A stretch of 13,525 nucleotides of DNA from an uncultured Eubacteriales bacterium (GCA_902475515.1 CABSAB010000009.1:1-13525), one strand, 5' to 3'; positions 6,657 through 13,525 are shown, counted from the first letter of the stretch. Notes: generated by a model not told the origin, from the sequence alone. Made by a program: numbers and translations.

Positions 6657-8885
6657 TTAGGCCTCCTTTAGTCGAATGGTTCCCTGTTGGTCTGTTCGGT
6701 AAATGGCGGCACCGGTCTCGGTAATGCGGGAAAGTGTTTCCGCCGCTGGGTGCCCATAGCGGTTCTCTCCCACGGAGATCACTACAATTTTGGGACTTAC
6801 TGCAGAAAGCAGTGTGTCGGATGTACTGGATTTGGAGCCATGGTGCCCTGCGACCAGAATACTGACCTGCGGAAGCAGGTGGTCCCGCAGCAGCTGCCGC
6901 TCCCCTGCTGCATCCATATCTCCGGTAACCAGGATTCGGGTTTCCTCATGTTCCAACAGCACAGACAGGCTTGCATTGTTTTCTGAGCCGGCCTCGTCTG
7001 CCACAAAAATCGACAGGTGGCAGGCAGCTGCCTGAGCGGTATAATCTGCGAAAGCAAGCTGAATCTGTGTGCCGGTATCCATCGCCGCACGTTCGATCTC
7101 CCGGCGGATATCGGAATCGGGTTGATAGTCCGGCATCAAAAGGGTCTCCACATGGACCCGCTGAAGGAGCTCCGGCACGCCGCCCGCATGATCGCTGTCA
7201 TAATGGGTGAGAATCAGCAGATCCACCCGCTGCTCTCCCAGGGAATCCAGATACGATGCGGCAATATCTCCTGTGGCTTCGCCCCGGGAGCCGCCGCAGT
7301 CGATCATCACGGTCTGGTCGGTCAACCGCGCCAGAAGGCACTGCCCCTGCCCCACATCCAAAACCGTAAAGGTAAAGGCCATATTATCCAACTGGGAAAG
7401 GCCCAGGCAAACACTCAGGATCAGGATCATGCAGCAGATCGGCCCGGTCAGACGCCGCTGTTTCGGATCGGTGCGGATCAACAGGAATTCAATGCTGTAG
7501 CAAGCCATAACCCAGATGATCACATAGGCAGAATCCGTATACAGCGCGGCAAACGGAAGCCCTGCCAGTAATTCTGCCACGGCGGATATGTAACGGACGC
7601 CCCAGGCCAGGACCCAGCCCAGCAGATGTCCGGCTCCAGGCAAATAGGTACCCACGATCCCGGTCAAGAGGCTGAAACGGAAGGTCCAGGTAACTGCCCA
7701 GCCCGTGAGCACATTGGTCACAGGCGAAACCAGGGAAAACATCCCAAAATAAAGCATCATCAGCGGCAGGGACACAAGCGTTGCCGAAAGCGTTGCGGAA
7801 AAGGACGAAGCGATCGTACGCCAGCAATAAAATAGCAGCTTTGGACGCTGGGGCCATGCTTTGCGGCTTCCAATCATTTTACGCTGAAGCTTTTCCGCAA
7901 GGAGGATGATCCCAGCCATGGAGGAAAAGCTCAGCTGTGTGCCCCAGCCCAGAATACAGCAGGGATTTTGCAGCATCAAGAGCAGTGCCGCCGCGCCCAA
8001 AGAGGTGGGAGCGTCCTCCTCCCGGTCAATCAATGGGGCCAGCAACACCAGGCACTGCATCACACAGGCGCGGACCATGGCAGGCTTGGCCCCTGTGATC
8101 AATGTAAATAAAATCGCGATCGGAATGCCCAAGTATGCCTGCCGCCGCCTTTGCGGCACCAGCAGAAACACAAACCCGAGCAGCGTGGTCAGGTGCATAC
8201 CGGACAGCGCCAGGGCGTGATAAATTCCGGAGGTTTTCAGATGGGCCTGTTCGAGATTACTCAGACCGCTCCGGTCTCCGGTTGTGAGGGCCACAGCATA
8301 ACCCACGGCATCCGACGGTACACTGGCATGAAGCGACTCTTCCATCCGGTGGGCAATATATCGCGGAAAATAGCGCAGCGGGACCCGGTCTGCCGGGGTG
8401 ATCTCCGGCGTGCCTTTTCCGTATGCCAAAAGATAAAGACCCTCAGCCCAGTAGTAATAATTTCCGTCCTGCTGGGCATCTGTCAGCGTCGCCTCCACCG
8501 TGAAGCGGTCCCCCGGCGAAAGGTGTTCCACGCCAGACAGCCACACACATGCAGCGGTTGTTCTTTCATCCACGGTGATCTTCGCGTCCACGCAAATGCC
8601 CCAGTCGGTTTTCGTGCTGTAGTCCACGGCCACACCCGAGATCACTGCCGTTTTGCCGTTAAGCGCTTGCGCAGGAGAGATAATTATCGCTTGATAGCCC
8701 ACACACCACATTAGCCCTACAGCTATCCCCAAGGAGGTCACTGCAAGGTATGTGATATGCCGGCGCAAGAGAAGGCAAAGGGCCAGCACGCCAAGCGCAC
8801 CGGCAATCACCAGACACGCGGCCTGCGAGAGCGCCAGCAGCGCCAGAAGCACCGCGGCAGCAAAACCAATGGAGAATGTCAGCAA
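6657..8885 (-). CDS. comEC: ComEC/Rec2 DNA uptake channel with C-terminal metallo-hydrolase domain
   Basis: ComEC forms the membrane channel that brings single-stranded DNA into the cell in natural transformation. The product is 742 residues from the TTG at 8885, or 745 from the CTG at 8892-8894 preferred on RBS grounds. Order of parts: N-terminal membrane segments (about 1-65), a DUF4131-type soluble domain (about 70-170), the competence channel with SGIYHALALSGMH (219-231) and GAKPAMVRA (265-273) and many membrane segments to about 498, then a metallo-beta-lactamase-like domain with VLDVGQGQ (508-515), THYDSDHAGG (560-569), TGDMD (654-658) and GHHGSKSSTS (680-689). All metal ligand motifs are present and the gene is uninterrupted, so it should be functional, though no other competence gene is in the window. 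It is followed directly by holA. Confidence 0.95.
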   Translation of the reverse strand: MLTFSIGFAAAVLLALLALSQAACLVIAGALGVLALCLLLRRHITYLAVTSLGIAVGLMWCVGYQAIIISPAQALNGKTAVISGVAVDYSTKTDWGICVDAKITVDERTTAACVWLSGVEHLSPGDRFTVEATLTDAQQDGNYYYWAEGLYLLAYGKGTPEITPADRVPLRYFPRYIAHRMEESLHASVPSDAVGYAVALTTGDRSGLSNLEQAHLKTSGIYHALALSGMHLTTLLGFVFLLVPQRRRQAYLGIPIAILFTLITGAKPAMVRACVMQCLVLLAPLIDREEDAPTSLGAAALLLMLQNPCCILGWGTQLSFSSMAGIILLAEKLQRKMIGSRKAWPQRPKLLFYCWRTIASSFSATLSATLVSLPLMMLYFGMFSLVSPVTNVLTGWAVTWTFRFSLLTGIVGTYLPGAGHLLGWVLAWGVRYISAVAELLAGLPFAALYTDSAYVIIWVMACYSIEFLLIRTDPKQRRLTGPICCMILILSVCLGLSQLDNMAFTFTVLDVGQGQCLLARLTDQTVMIDCGGSRGEATGDIAASYLDSLGEQRVDLLILTHYDSDHAGGVPELLQRVHVETLLMPDYQPDSDIRREIERAAMDTGTQIQLAFADYTAQAAACHLSIFVADEAGSENNASLSVLLEHEETRILVTGDMDAAGERQLLRDHLLPQVSILVAGHHGSKSSTSDTLLSAVSPKIVVISVGENRYGHPAAETLSRITETGAAIYRTDQQGTIRLKEA

Positions 8886-8891
8886 GATCCG

Positions 8892-8909
8892 CAGGGCCGA
8901 TCGCCTCCC
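8892..8909 (-). promoter_or_regulatory. RBS of comEC, pointing to a CTG start
   Basis: On the minus strand a GGGAGG (plus 8904-8909) lies nine bases before an in-frame CTG (plus 8892-8894). The TTG at 8883-8885 is 18 bases from this site, which is too far for normal use, and no closer Shine-Dalgarno match exists. An in-frame TAA at 8910-8912 closes the frame upstream. The CTG would add three residues before the TTG-encoded position (MRI then LLTFSIGF). Confidence 0.5.
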
Positions 8910-8933
8910 TTACCACGGCATGTTATACATCTG

Positions 8934-8974
8934 CGGCGCAGAGAACCCTACGGCTTGCGGGCATCTCTGCGCCG
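8934..8974 (-). other. Strong stem-loop between the HIT gene and comEC, possible attenuator
   Basis: CGGCGCAGAGA (8934-8944) pairs perfectly with TCTCTGCGCCG (8964-8974), 11 base pairs and mostly GC, with a short GGG/CCC inner pairing possible in the 19-base loop. Neither strand has a U-run after the stem, so it is not a standard intrinsic terminator. A weak TATAAC (-10-like) lies just downstream on the minus strand, without a good -35. It may protect the upstream message end, lower read-through, or mark a processing site. Confidence 0.55.
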
Positions 8975-8981
8975 AAAATCA

Positions 8982-9320
8982 TCAGTTGAATGCGCCCAGA
9001 GTTTTTCCCGCTAGCACATGGAAATGCAGATGATGCACTGTCTGACCGGCGTCGTATCCGCAGTTAGTGACTACGCGGAAACCGTCCTGGAATCCCATTT
9101 CCTTTGCAAGTTTGGCGATGACTTCATAAATGTGTCCGACCACCGGGGCGGTCTTTCCATCGATTTGTGCCGCAGATGTGATGTGCACCCGGGGAATCAC
9201 AAGAAAATGTGTGGGTGCCAGGGGTTCAATATCCTGGAACGCAAAGCAGAGATCATCCTCATAAACCTTAGTGGTCGGGATTTCTCCGTTCATAATCTTA
9301 CAAAAAATGCAATCGTCCAT
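8982..9320 (-). CDS. HIT family nucleotide hydrolase (HinT-like)
   Basis: The 112-residue product is a histidine triad protein of the HinT branch, which hydrolyses purine nucleoside phosphoramidates such as AMP-lysine and can remove adenylated intermediates made by aminoacyl-tRNA synthetases. It shows CIFCKI (4-9) with the usual zinc-type cysteine pair, AFQDIEPLAPTHFLVIPRVH (27-46), and the triad HHLHFHVL (96-103), with His97, His99 and His101 as the HxHxH core. It starts 11 bases after the alaS stop with AAGGAGA overlapping that stop, so it is co-transcribed with alaS. Being next to a synthetase gene suits the known chemistry, but that link is inferred. Length and motifs are complete. Confidence 0.94.
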   Translation of the reverse strand: MDDCIFCKIMNGEIPTTKVYEDDLCFAFQDIEPLAPTHFLVIPRVHITSAAQIDGKTAPVVGHIYEVIAKLAKEMGFQDGFRVVTNCGYDAGQTVHHLHFHVLAGKTLGAFN

Positions 9321-9331
9321 GACAATTCTCC

Positions 9332-11992
9332 TTATTTCTGGATGTGTTCAGCCACAAAGTTGTCCACCACGGCCAGCGCGTTATCCAGCATCAGGGCATC
9401 CTTGCCACCGCCCATGGCGGAATCGGCCTTACCGCCGCCGGAGCCGCCGGTAATAGCGGTCACAGTGCGGATCAAATCGCCGGCCTTGATGCCCGCCGCC
9501 ACAGCTTTTTTGCCGCAGACCGCATTGAACGTGATCTTTCCATCGGTGACCGAGGACAGCACAGCAACCACCGTTTCATCCTTCTCCCGGAGCATATCGC
9601 CGATTTTACGGAGGGTCCCAGCACTCATGGAGCTGAGGGTGGTCGTAATGACGTTGAGGCCCTCAACATTCTTAGCCGCATACAGGAACCGTTCGGCGTC
9701 GCTGGCCAGCAGCTTACTCTGCATCTGATCCAGCTGCTGCCGCAGTTCCTTAGATTCCTTCATGGTCTGCTCCATCTTGGTAAGCAGCTCATTGGGTGTG
9801 GTCTTCAAGAACGAAGCAGCATTTCGGATCACTTTGGTATTTTCCGCCGCCAGGATCAGATTGGCCTTTCCCACCAGCGCCTCGATCCGGCGCACACCGG
9901 AGGCCACGGAGCCCTCACTGGTGATGCAGAAGGAACCGATTTTTGCTGTATTGCTCAGATGAGTGCCGCCGCAAAGCTCCTTGGATACCTCGCCCATGGT
10001 TACCACACGGACTTCGCTGCCATACTTTTCGCCAAACAGCGCCATTGCACCCTCCTGCTTGGCCTCTTCAATGCCCATGATTTTTGTCTCAATCTCATAG
10101 CCCGCAAGAATGGCATCGTTGACAAATATCGTGATCTGCTTGAGTTCTTCTTCTGTAATAGCCGAGAAATGGGTAAAGTCAAAACGAATATGGTCCGGGT
10201 TGTTCAAAGAACCTGCCTGATGGACGTGATCTCCCAGCACATGCTGCAGGGCCGCCTGCAGAAGATGGGTGGCGGAATGCGCCCGGCAAATAGCCATGCG
10301 GCGGTCTGCATCTACGCTGGTTTCCACGGTGTCCTCTACCTCCAGCTTTCCGGAGGTCAGCTTACCGTAGTGCAGGTATTTTTCCGCTTTATCCTTCTGA
10401 ACATTGGTCACCTCGAAGACGGCATCACCCAGGGTGATCTTACCATGATCGGGGGCCTGACCGCCCATTTCTGCGTAAAACGGGGTCTGGTCCAGCACAA
10501 CGATGCCCTCTTCCCCATCACGGATGGAGGAACAGAGCTCACCATCCGTTACGATGGCGAGAATCTTGCCGCTGCCCGTCAAGCTCTCATAGCCTGTAAA
10601 TGTTGTGGGTGTTCCGTCCAGGCCCAGATCAATGCCGGCCCAAGCCAGGTCGCCCAGGGCCTCCCTGGCCTTTCTGGCGCGAACACGCTGCTCCTCCATC
10701 AAATCGTGGAACGCCTCCTGATCCACGGTCATGCCCTCATCTCCGGCCATTTCAATGGTCAGGTCAATGGGGAAGCCATAGGTGTCATACAGCTTAAATG
10801 CATCCGCACCGGAGAACACGGTCTCACCCTTGTTCTTGTGCGATTCCACCATGCCGGTGTAAATGCGAAGGCCTGCATCAATCGTCTTGGCGAAGTTCTC
10901 CTCCTCCACCCGGATAACCTTTGTGATATAGGCCTCGCGCTCCACCAGGTCCGGATAAGCACCCTTGTTCTCGTTTACCACTGTGGCGACGATCTGGTAC
11001 AGAAATCCGCCTTCCATTCCCAGAAGCTTTCCGTGCCGGGCTGCACGGCGCAGCAAGCGGCGAAGCACATAGCCCCGCCCTTCGTTAGAGGGAAGCACGC
11101 CATCGCAGATCATCATAACCGAAGAACGAATATGGTCAGTAATGATGCGGAGGGAAACATCCATCTTCTCGCTCTTTCCGTAGGATGCGCCAGTGAGTTC
11201 CGTCACACGGTTGGTGATGTTCATAACGGTGTCCACATCGAACAGACTGTCCACGTCCTGGCAGACCACAGCAAGGCGCTCCAAACCCATGCCGGTATCG
11301 ATATTCTTCTGAGAAAGTTCCGTATAATTGCCGTTGCCGTCGTTGTTGAACTGGGAAAATACGTTATTCCAGACCTCCATATAGCGGTCACAGTCACAAC
11401 CTACAGTGCAGCCGGGCTGCCCGCAGCCGTACTCGGGACCGCGGTCATAGTAGATCTCCGAGCAGGGGCCGCAGGGGCCGGAGCCATGCTCCCAGAAATT
11501 ATCTTCCTTTCCAAAGCGGAAGATACGCTCCGCCGGAATCCCAATCTCTTTATTCCAAATCTCAAAGGCCTCGTCATCAGCAGGCGTCGTCTCGTTGCCA
11601 GCAAATACAGAGGGATACAGCCGGTTCGGGTCCAGTCCCACCCATTCGGGGGAGGTCAAAAATTCCCAGCTCCAGGCAATGGCCTCGTGCTTGAAATAAT
11701 CACCAAAGGAGAAGTTGCCTAGCATCTCGAAGTAGGTGCCGTGGCGGGCAGTCTTGCCGATATTCTCGATATCGCCGGTACGGATGCACTTCTGGCAGGT
11801 GGTGACCCGGTGCCGGGGAGGCTCCTGCTCTCCGGTAAAATAGGGCTTCATGGGCGCCATGCCGGAGTTGATCAGCAGCAGTGACGCATCATTCTGCGGG
11901 ATCAGGGAGAAGCTGGGCAGACGCAGATGGCCCTTGCTCTCCATAAAGCTCAGGAACATCTCCCGAAGCTCGTTGACGCCAAATTTCTTCAT
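9332..11992 (-). CDS. alaS: Alanyl-tRNA synthetase
   Basis: AlaS attaches alanine to tRNA-Ala in the cytoplasm and edits mischarged Ser or Gly. The 886-residue product has full family length. In order: the class II catalytic core with NSGMAPMKPYF (42-52), RHGTYFEMLGNFSFGDYF (83-100) and SGPCGPCSEIYYDRG (171-185); a Cys-rich GCGQPGCTVGCDCDR (189-203) seen in many Firmicutes AlaS; the tRNA-recognition helical region; the editing domain with zinc ligands HSATH (572-576) and CGGTH (674-678); a coiled segment (about 733-770); and the C-Ala domain with GGSGGGKADSAMGGGKD (849-865). A GGAGG site sits eight bases before the ATG. Upstream lie a consensus promoter and a T-box leader with an Ala specifier, so expression should rise when uncharged tRNA-Ala builds up. 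It is the first gene of an eight-gene run. Confidence 0.98.
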   Translation of the reverse strand: MKKFGVNELREMFLSFMESKGHLRLPSFSLIPQNDASLLLINSGMAPMKPYFTGEQEPPRHRVTTCQKCIRTGDIENIGKTARHGTYFEMLGNFSFGDYFKHEAIAWSWEFLTSPEWVGLDPNRLYPSVFAGNETTPADDEAFEIWNKEIGIPAERIFRFGKEDNFWEHGSGPCGPCSEIYYDRGPEYGCGQPGCTVGCDCDRYMEVWNNVFSQFNNDGNGNYTELSQKNIDTGMGLERLAVVCQDVDSLFDVDTVMNITNRVTELTGASYGKSEKMDVSLRIITDHIRSSVMMICDGVLPSNEGRGYVLRRLLRRAARHGKLLGMEGGFLYQIVATVVNENKGAYPDLVEREAYITKVIRVEEENFAKTIDAGLRIYTGMVESHKNKGETVFSGADAFKLYDTYGFPIDLTIEMAGDEGMTVDQEAFHDLMEEQRVRARKAREALGDLAWAGIDLGLDGTPTTFTGYESLTGSGKILAIVTDGELCSSIRDGEEGIVVLDQTPFYAEMGGQAPDHGKITLGDAVFEVTNVQKDKAEKYLHYGKLTSGKLEVEDTVETSVDADRRMAICRAHSATHLLQAALQHVLGDHVHQAGSLNNPDHIRFDFTHFSAITEEELKQITIFVNDAILAGYEIETKIMGIEEAKQEGAMALFGEKYGSEVRVVTMGEVSKELCGGTHLSNTAKIGSFCITSEGSVASGVRRIEALVGKANLILAAENTKVIRNAASFLKTTPNELLTKMEQTMKESKELRQQLDQMQSKLLASDAERFLYAAKNVEGLNVITTTLSSMSAGTLRKIGDMLREKDETVVAVLSSVTDGKITFNAVCGKKAVAAGIKAGDLIRTVTAITGGSGGGKADSAMGGGKDALMLDNALAVVDNFVAEHIQK

Positions 11993-12029
11993 GGTTCATT
12001 CCTCCATTTTCCATAGGCTGCGTTGTATG

Positions 12030-12064
12030 AAAAAACTCCCGTCCCCGGGGTCCAGGGACGGGAG
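12030..12064 (-). terminator. T-box regulated terminator before alaS
   Basis: On the minus strand CTCCCGTCCC (plus 12055-12064) pairs perfectly with GGGACGGGAG (plus 12036-12045) around a nine-base loop, followed at once by six T residues (plus 12030-12035). It is a strong intrinsic terminator placed after the T-box sequence, as expected when antitermination controls read-through into alaS. Confidence 0.92.
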
Positions 12065-12255
12065 CGATGCTCACGTGGTACCACCCTGATTTGTCATAAA
12101 TGACATCTCAGACGCCTTAACGCGGCAAACGTACCGGTCATCCCGGTCAGCTCAGGAGTGGCTGGAACACAGCGTTTTCCCGGGGCTCACACTGTCCCCC
12201 GGTCGCTAAAGAAGCGGCCTATGTTCTTAGTTCCATCAACGCAATTTCTATATTT
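12030..12255 (-). ncRNA. T-box riboswitch (tRNA-Ala responsive) leader of alaS
   Basis: The leader carries a T-box core, AATCAGGGTGGTACCACG (plus 12074-12091), close to the consensus AANNNGGGTGGTACCGCG. The UGGU in it can pair with the ACCA end of tRNA-Ala. Stem I is visible: GGAAC (12230-12234) pairs with GTTCC (12164-12168), and just above this pair the 3' side holds GCT (12171-12173), an Ala codon followed by a purine, in the specifier position. The distal part has AGCGACC and a CCGGGG/CCCCGG arm whose GTGTGAGCC resembles the conserved tRNA-elbow binding loop. The terminator at 12030-12064 completes the switch. Charged tRNA-Ala should allow termination; uncharged tRNA-Ala should stabilise the antiterminator and switch on alaS and probably the genes behind it. 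Specifier assignment is by hand folding. Confidence 0.93.
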
Positions 12256-12261
12256 GTTTCC

Positions 12262-12289
12262 ATTGTACCATGAAAATGCCGTTTGTCAA
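12262..12289 (-). promoter_or_regulatory. Sigma-A-type promoter of the alaS operon
   Basis: Reading the minus strand, a perfect TTGACA (plus 12284-12289) is followed after 16 bases by TACAAT (plus 12262-12267), one mismatch from consensus. Transcription would begin near 12255, just ahead of T-box stem I. This is the only convincing promoter seen for the eight minus-strand genes. Confidence 0.85.
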
Positions 12290-12370
12290 TGGATTTTCGC
12301 CGGCATTCCGGGTATTTTTTCATGGAATAGCCTGCGTTTTGACTGGAATACTGGAAGCAGGTGATATTTC

Positions 12371-13048
12371 ATGTTTATATCGTTTATTCGAACAATTATA
12401 TTATATTTAATCATTATTCTAACCCTTCGGGTGCTGGGAAAGCGCCAGGTGGGTGAGCTGGAACCGTCGGAGCTTGTGGTGGCGATTTTGATTTCTGACC
12501 TGGCGGCGGTGCCTATGCAGGATATCGGCATTCCATTGCTGTCTGGTGTGATCCCCATTATCACATTGCTGGCACTGGAGCTTGTGATTTCGGAGATATC
12601 CATGCACTCCCTGCGGTTCCGTGCCTTTTTATGCGGAAAGCCTACGTTTATTATCACAGACGGAAAAATCGACCAGAAGGCCATGGCAAAGAACCGCCTG
12701 ACTCTGGATGAGCTGGGAGAATGTCTGCGTAGAAATAACATCCTCAGTGTAGAGCAAGTGAAATACGCGATTTTGGAGACCAATGGGCAGCTTTCCACCT
12801 TCCCCTTCCCCCAGTATGCGCCTTTGACTGCAAAGGATGCGGGGAAGAAGCCACAGGAGCTGGAATACCCCATTACTATCATTAGCTGCGGGCGTGTCAT
12901 GGAGGAAAATCTTCAGGCTGTTGGAAAAGATGAGGAATGGCTCAGAAAGCAGCTGTTCTGTGCAAATCTAACACAAAAAGACGTCTTCTTACTGACCGCT
13001 ACCGAAAGCGGACAGGTCCACATTGTAGAAATGGAGGCAGAGAAATGA
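12371..13048 (+). CDS. DUF421 family membrane protein (YetF-like)
   Basis: The 225-residue product has the DUF421 layout: membrane segments at about 4-21, 34-48 and 56-76, then a soluble C-terminal domain. The typical first motif is present as LGKRQVGELEPSELVVAILI (22-41), along with CGKPTFIITDGKI (88-100) at the start of the soluble part and YAILETNGQLSTF (132-144). The family is widespread in Firmicutes; Bacillus members such as YetF have been linked to spore membrane properties, but the biochemical function is not settled. The ATG follows an AGGTGAT site. It diverges from the alaS operon, and its stop overlaps the next start as ATGA. I found no convincing promoter right upstream, so transcription may start inside the intergenic region from a non-consensus site. 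Confidence 0.9.
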   Translation: MFISFIRTIILYLIIILTLRVLGKRQVGELEPSELVVAILISDLAAVPMQDIGIPLLSGVIPIITLLALELVISEISMHSLRFRAFLCGKPTFIITDGKIDQKAMAKNRLTLDELGECLRRNNILSVEQVKYAILETNGQLSTFPFPQYAPLTAKDAGKKPQELEYPITIISCGRVMEENLQAVGKDEEWLRKQLFCANLTQKDVFLLTATESGQVHIVEMEAEK

Positions 13049-13425
13049 AAAAGTTTATACTTCCCATGCTGCTTTTGATCCTCATGGTCTCCTTTTGCGT
13101 TTGGGCCACCTGGCGTGCCGACCAGCTGTGCAAAGAGTCGGCAGACCTGCTGGAACGGGCCGGCTCGCGCTGTGAGCAAGGAGATTATGACGGTGCAGAA
13201 GCTCTGGTATACAAAGCCAAGGATTGTTGGGATGATCATGAAGGCTTTTTCGGCATCGCCCTGCGTCACACAGAATCCGATGATATAGACATTCTTTTTC
13301 CCCCGCTGCTGGAGAGCTGCCGTCAAGAAGATGCGGAGGAGTTTTCCCGTAGGAATCTGGAACTGATCGCGACCTTCCACCATCTCTCCCGGGCAGAAAT
13401 TCCTTATTATTTCAATATTCTTTAA
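13045..13425 (+). CDS. DUF4363 family protein with N-terminal membrane anchor
   Basis: The product is 126 residues from the ATG at 13045, which overlaps the DUF421 stop as ATGA and follows GGAGG seven bases upstream. A longer frame opens at 12937 but has no such support and would overlap DUF421 by 112 bases. Residues 4-21 form one hydrophobic segment after a short basic start, so it is a membrane anchor or an uncleaved signal. The remainder is a helical soluble domain with CKESADLLERAG, a DYDGAEALVYKAKDCWDDHE stretch (about 49-68) and a C-terminal IATFHHLSRAEIPYYFNIL. DUF4363 genes often follow DUF421 genes in Clostridia, which suggests that the products work together at the membrane. Function is unknown. 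Confidence 0.85.
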   Translation: MKKFILPMLLLILMVSFCVWATWRADQLCKESADLLERAGSRCEQGDYDGAEALVYKAKDCWDDHEGFFGIALRHTESDDIDILFPPLLESCRQEDAEEFSRRNLELIATFHHLSRAEIPYYFNIL

Positions 13426-13432
13426 AATATCC

Positions 13433-13462
13433 TTGCTTCCAATATATTTCCTGTGCTATAAT
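13433..13462 (+). promoter_or_regulatory. Extended -10 sigma-A-type promoter for the gene at the right edge
   Basis: TTGCTT (13433-13438) and a perfect TATAAT (13457-13462) are separated by 18 bases, and a TG one base before the -10 (TGCTATAAT) makes it an extended -10 element. Transcription should start near 13469, giving a leader of about 25 bases to the next ATG. The gap after DUF4363 shows no terminator hairpin. Confidence 0.75.
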
Positions 13463-13494
13463 TCCAGTAAACACCAACCACAGGAGGAAACGGC

Positions 13495-13525
13495 ATGAAA
13501 GACATTCATATTTCGGATATGATGC
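13495..13525 (+). CDS. Start of an unidentified protein gene (3' end outside window)
   Basis: An ATG at 13495 follows a strong AGGAGG site by eight bases and lies about 25 bases after a good promoter. Only ten codons are visible (MKDIHISDMM), too few to name a family. It has its own promoter, so it is a new transcription unit rather than a continuation of the DUF421-DUF4363 pair. Confidence 0.7.
   Translation, partial: MKDIHISDMM

Noticed and set aside
7017..7571. Open frames of up to 187 codons on the plus strand opposite comEC
   Set aside because: They lie within the intact comEC gene, have low-complexity basic composition and lack RBS and family motifs.
9344..11722. A 792-codon open frame on the plus strand, opposite alaS
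   Set aside because: Its codons lie exactly opposite alaS codons, so it stays open merely because alaS avoids TTA, CTA and TCA, as expected in GC-rich genes. It has no recognisable domain and no evident RBS, while alaS is unmistakable.
12325..12353. GAATA and AATACTG as a sigma-G-like promoter for the DUF421 gene
   Set aside because: The match to the -10 is partial, and the predicted start near 12360 would fall in the RBS. It is too weak to call by eye.
12339..12367. TTGACT and TGATAT with 17-base spacing as a promoter for the DUF421 gene
   Set aside because: Transcription would begin at or past the ATG at 12371, leaving no RBS in the message.
12937..13044. Longer N-terminus of the DUF4363 protein from 12937
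   Set aside because: It would lie within the DUF421 coding end. The ATG at 13045 has a good RBS, an ATGA overlap and a proper membrane anchor start.
1..13525. CRISPR arrays, insertion sequences, tRNA or rRNA genes, phage genes
   Set aside because: No spaced direct repeats, transposase motifs, terminal repeats or RNA gene sequences were seen on either strand.

Overview
The window looks like chromosomal DNA of a moderately GC-rich Firmicute, most likely a gut Clostridia of the Oscillospiraceae/Ruminococcaceae type. The evidence is Firmicutes-style strong Shine-Dalgarno sites, a T-box riboswitch before alaS, genes for ComEC and RNase M5, a DUF421-DUF4363 membrane pair, and tightly overlapping genes. 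No mobile element, CRISPR array, tRNA or rRNA was seen.

Layout. (1) Positions 1-1998, plus strand: the 3' end of a DUF58 protein gene, overlapped by a multi-pass membrane protein with a DUF4129-like tail. These look like the end of a MoxR/DUF58/transglutaminase-type cluster. A long hairpin at 1997-2034 ends it and can work in both directions. (2) Positions 2053-11992, minus strand: eight tightly packed genes, read from right to left as alaS, a HIT-family gene, comEC, holA, RNase M5, a class I/II aminotransferase, proC and an S66 LD-carboxypeptidase. (3) Positions 12030-12289: the alaS promoter and a T-box leader with an Ala (GCU) specifier and its terminator. (4) Positions 12371-13425, plus strand and divergent: DUF421 and DUF4363 membrane proteins, coupled by an ATGA overlap. 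(5) From 13433: an extended -10 promoter, a strong RBS and the first ten codons of a gene that leaves the window.

How it works together. The eight minus-strand genes have gaps or overlaps of a few bases, except for 96 bases between the HIT gene and comEC that hold a strong stem-loop. The only clear promoter is the one before the T-box, so uncharged tRNA-Ala may control not only alaS but also DNA uptake (ComEC), the clamp-loader delta subunit (HolA), 5S rRNA maturation (RNase M5), proline synthesis (ProC) and cell-wall peptide trimming. This is inferred from layout. The last gene of the run changes base composition part way along, which may mark recombination.

I found no clearly new system. 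The most interesting points are the reach of the Ala T-box over a mixed housekeeping operon, the stem-loop before comEC, the probable CTG start of comEC, and the hybrid composition of the S66 peptidase gene.
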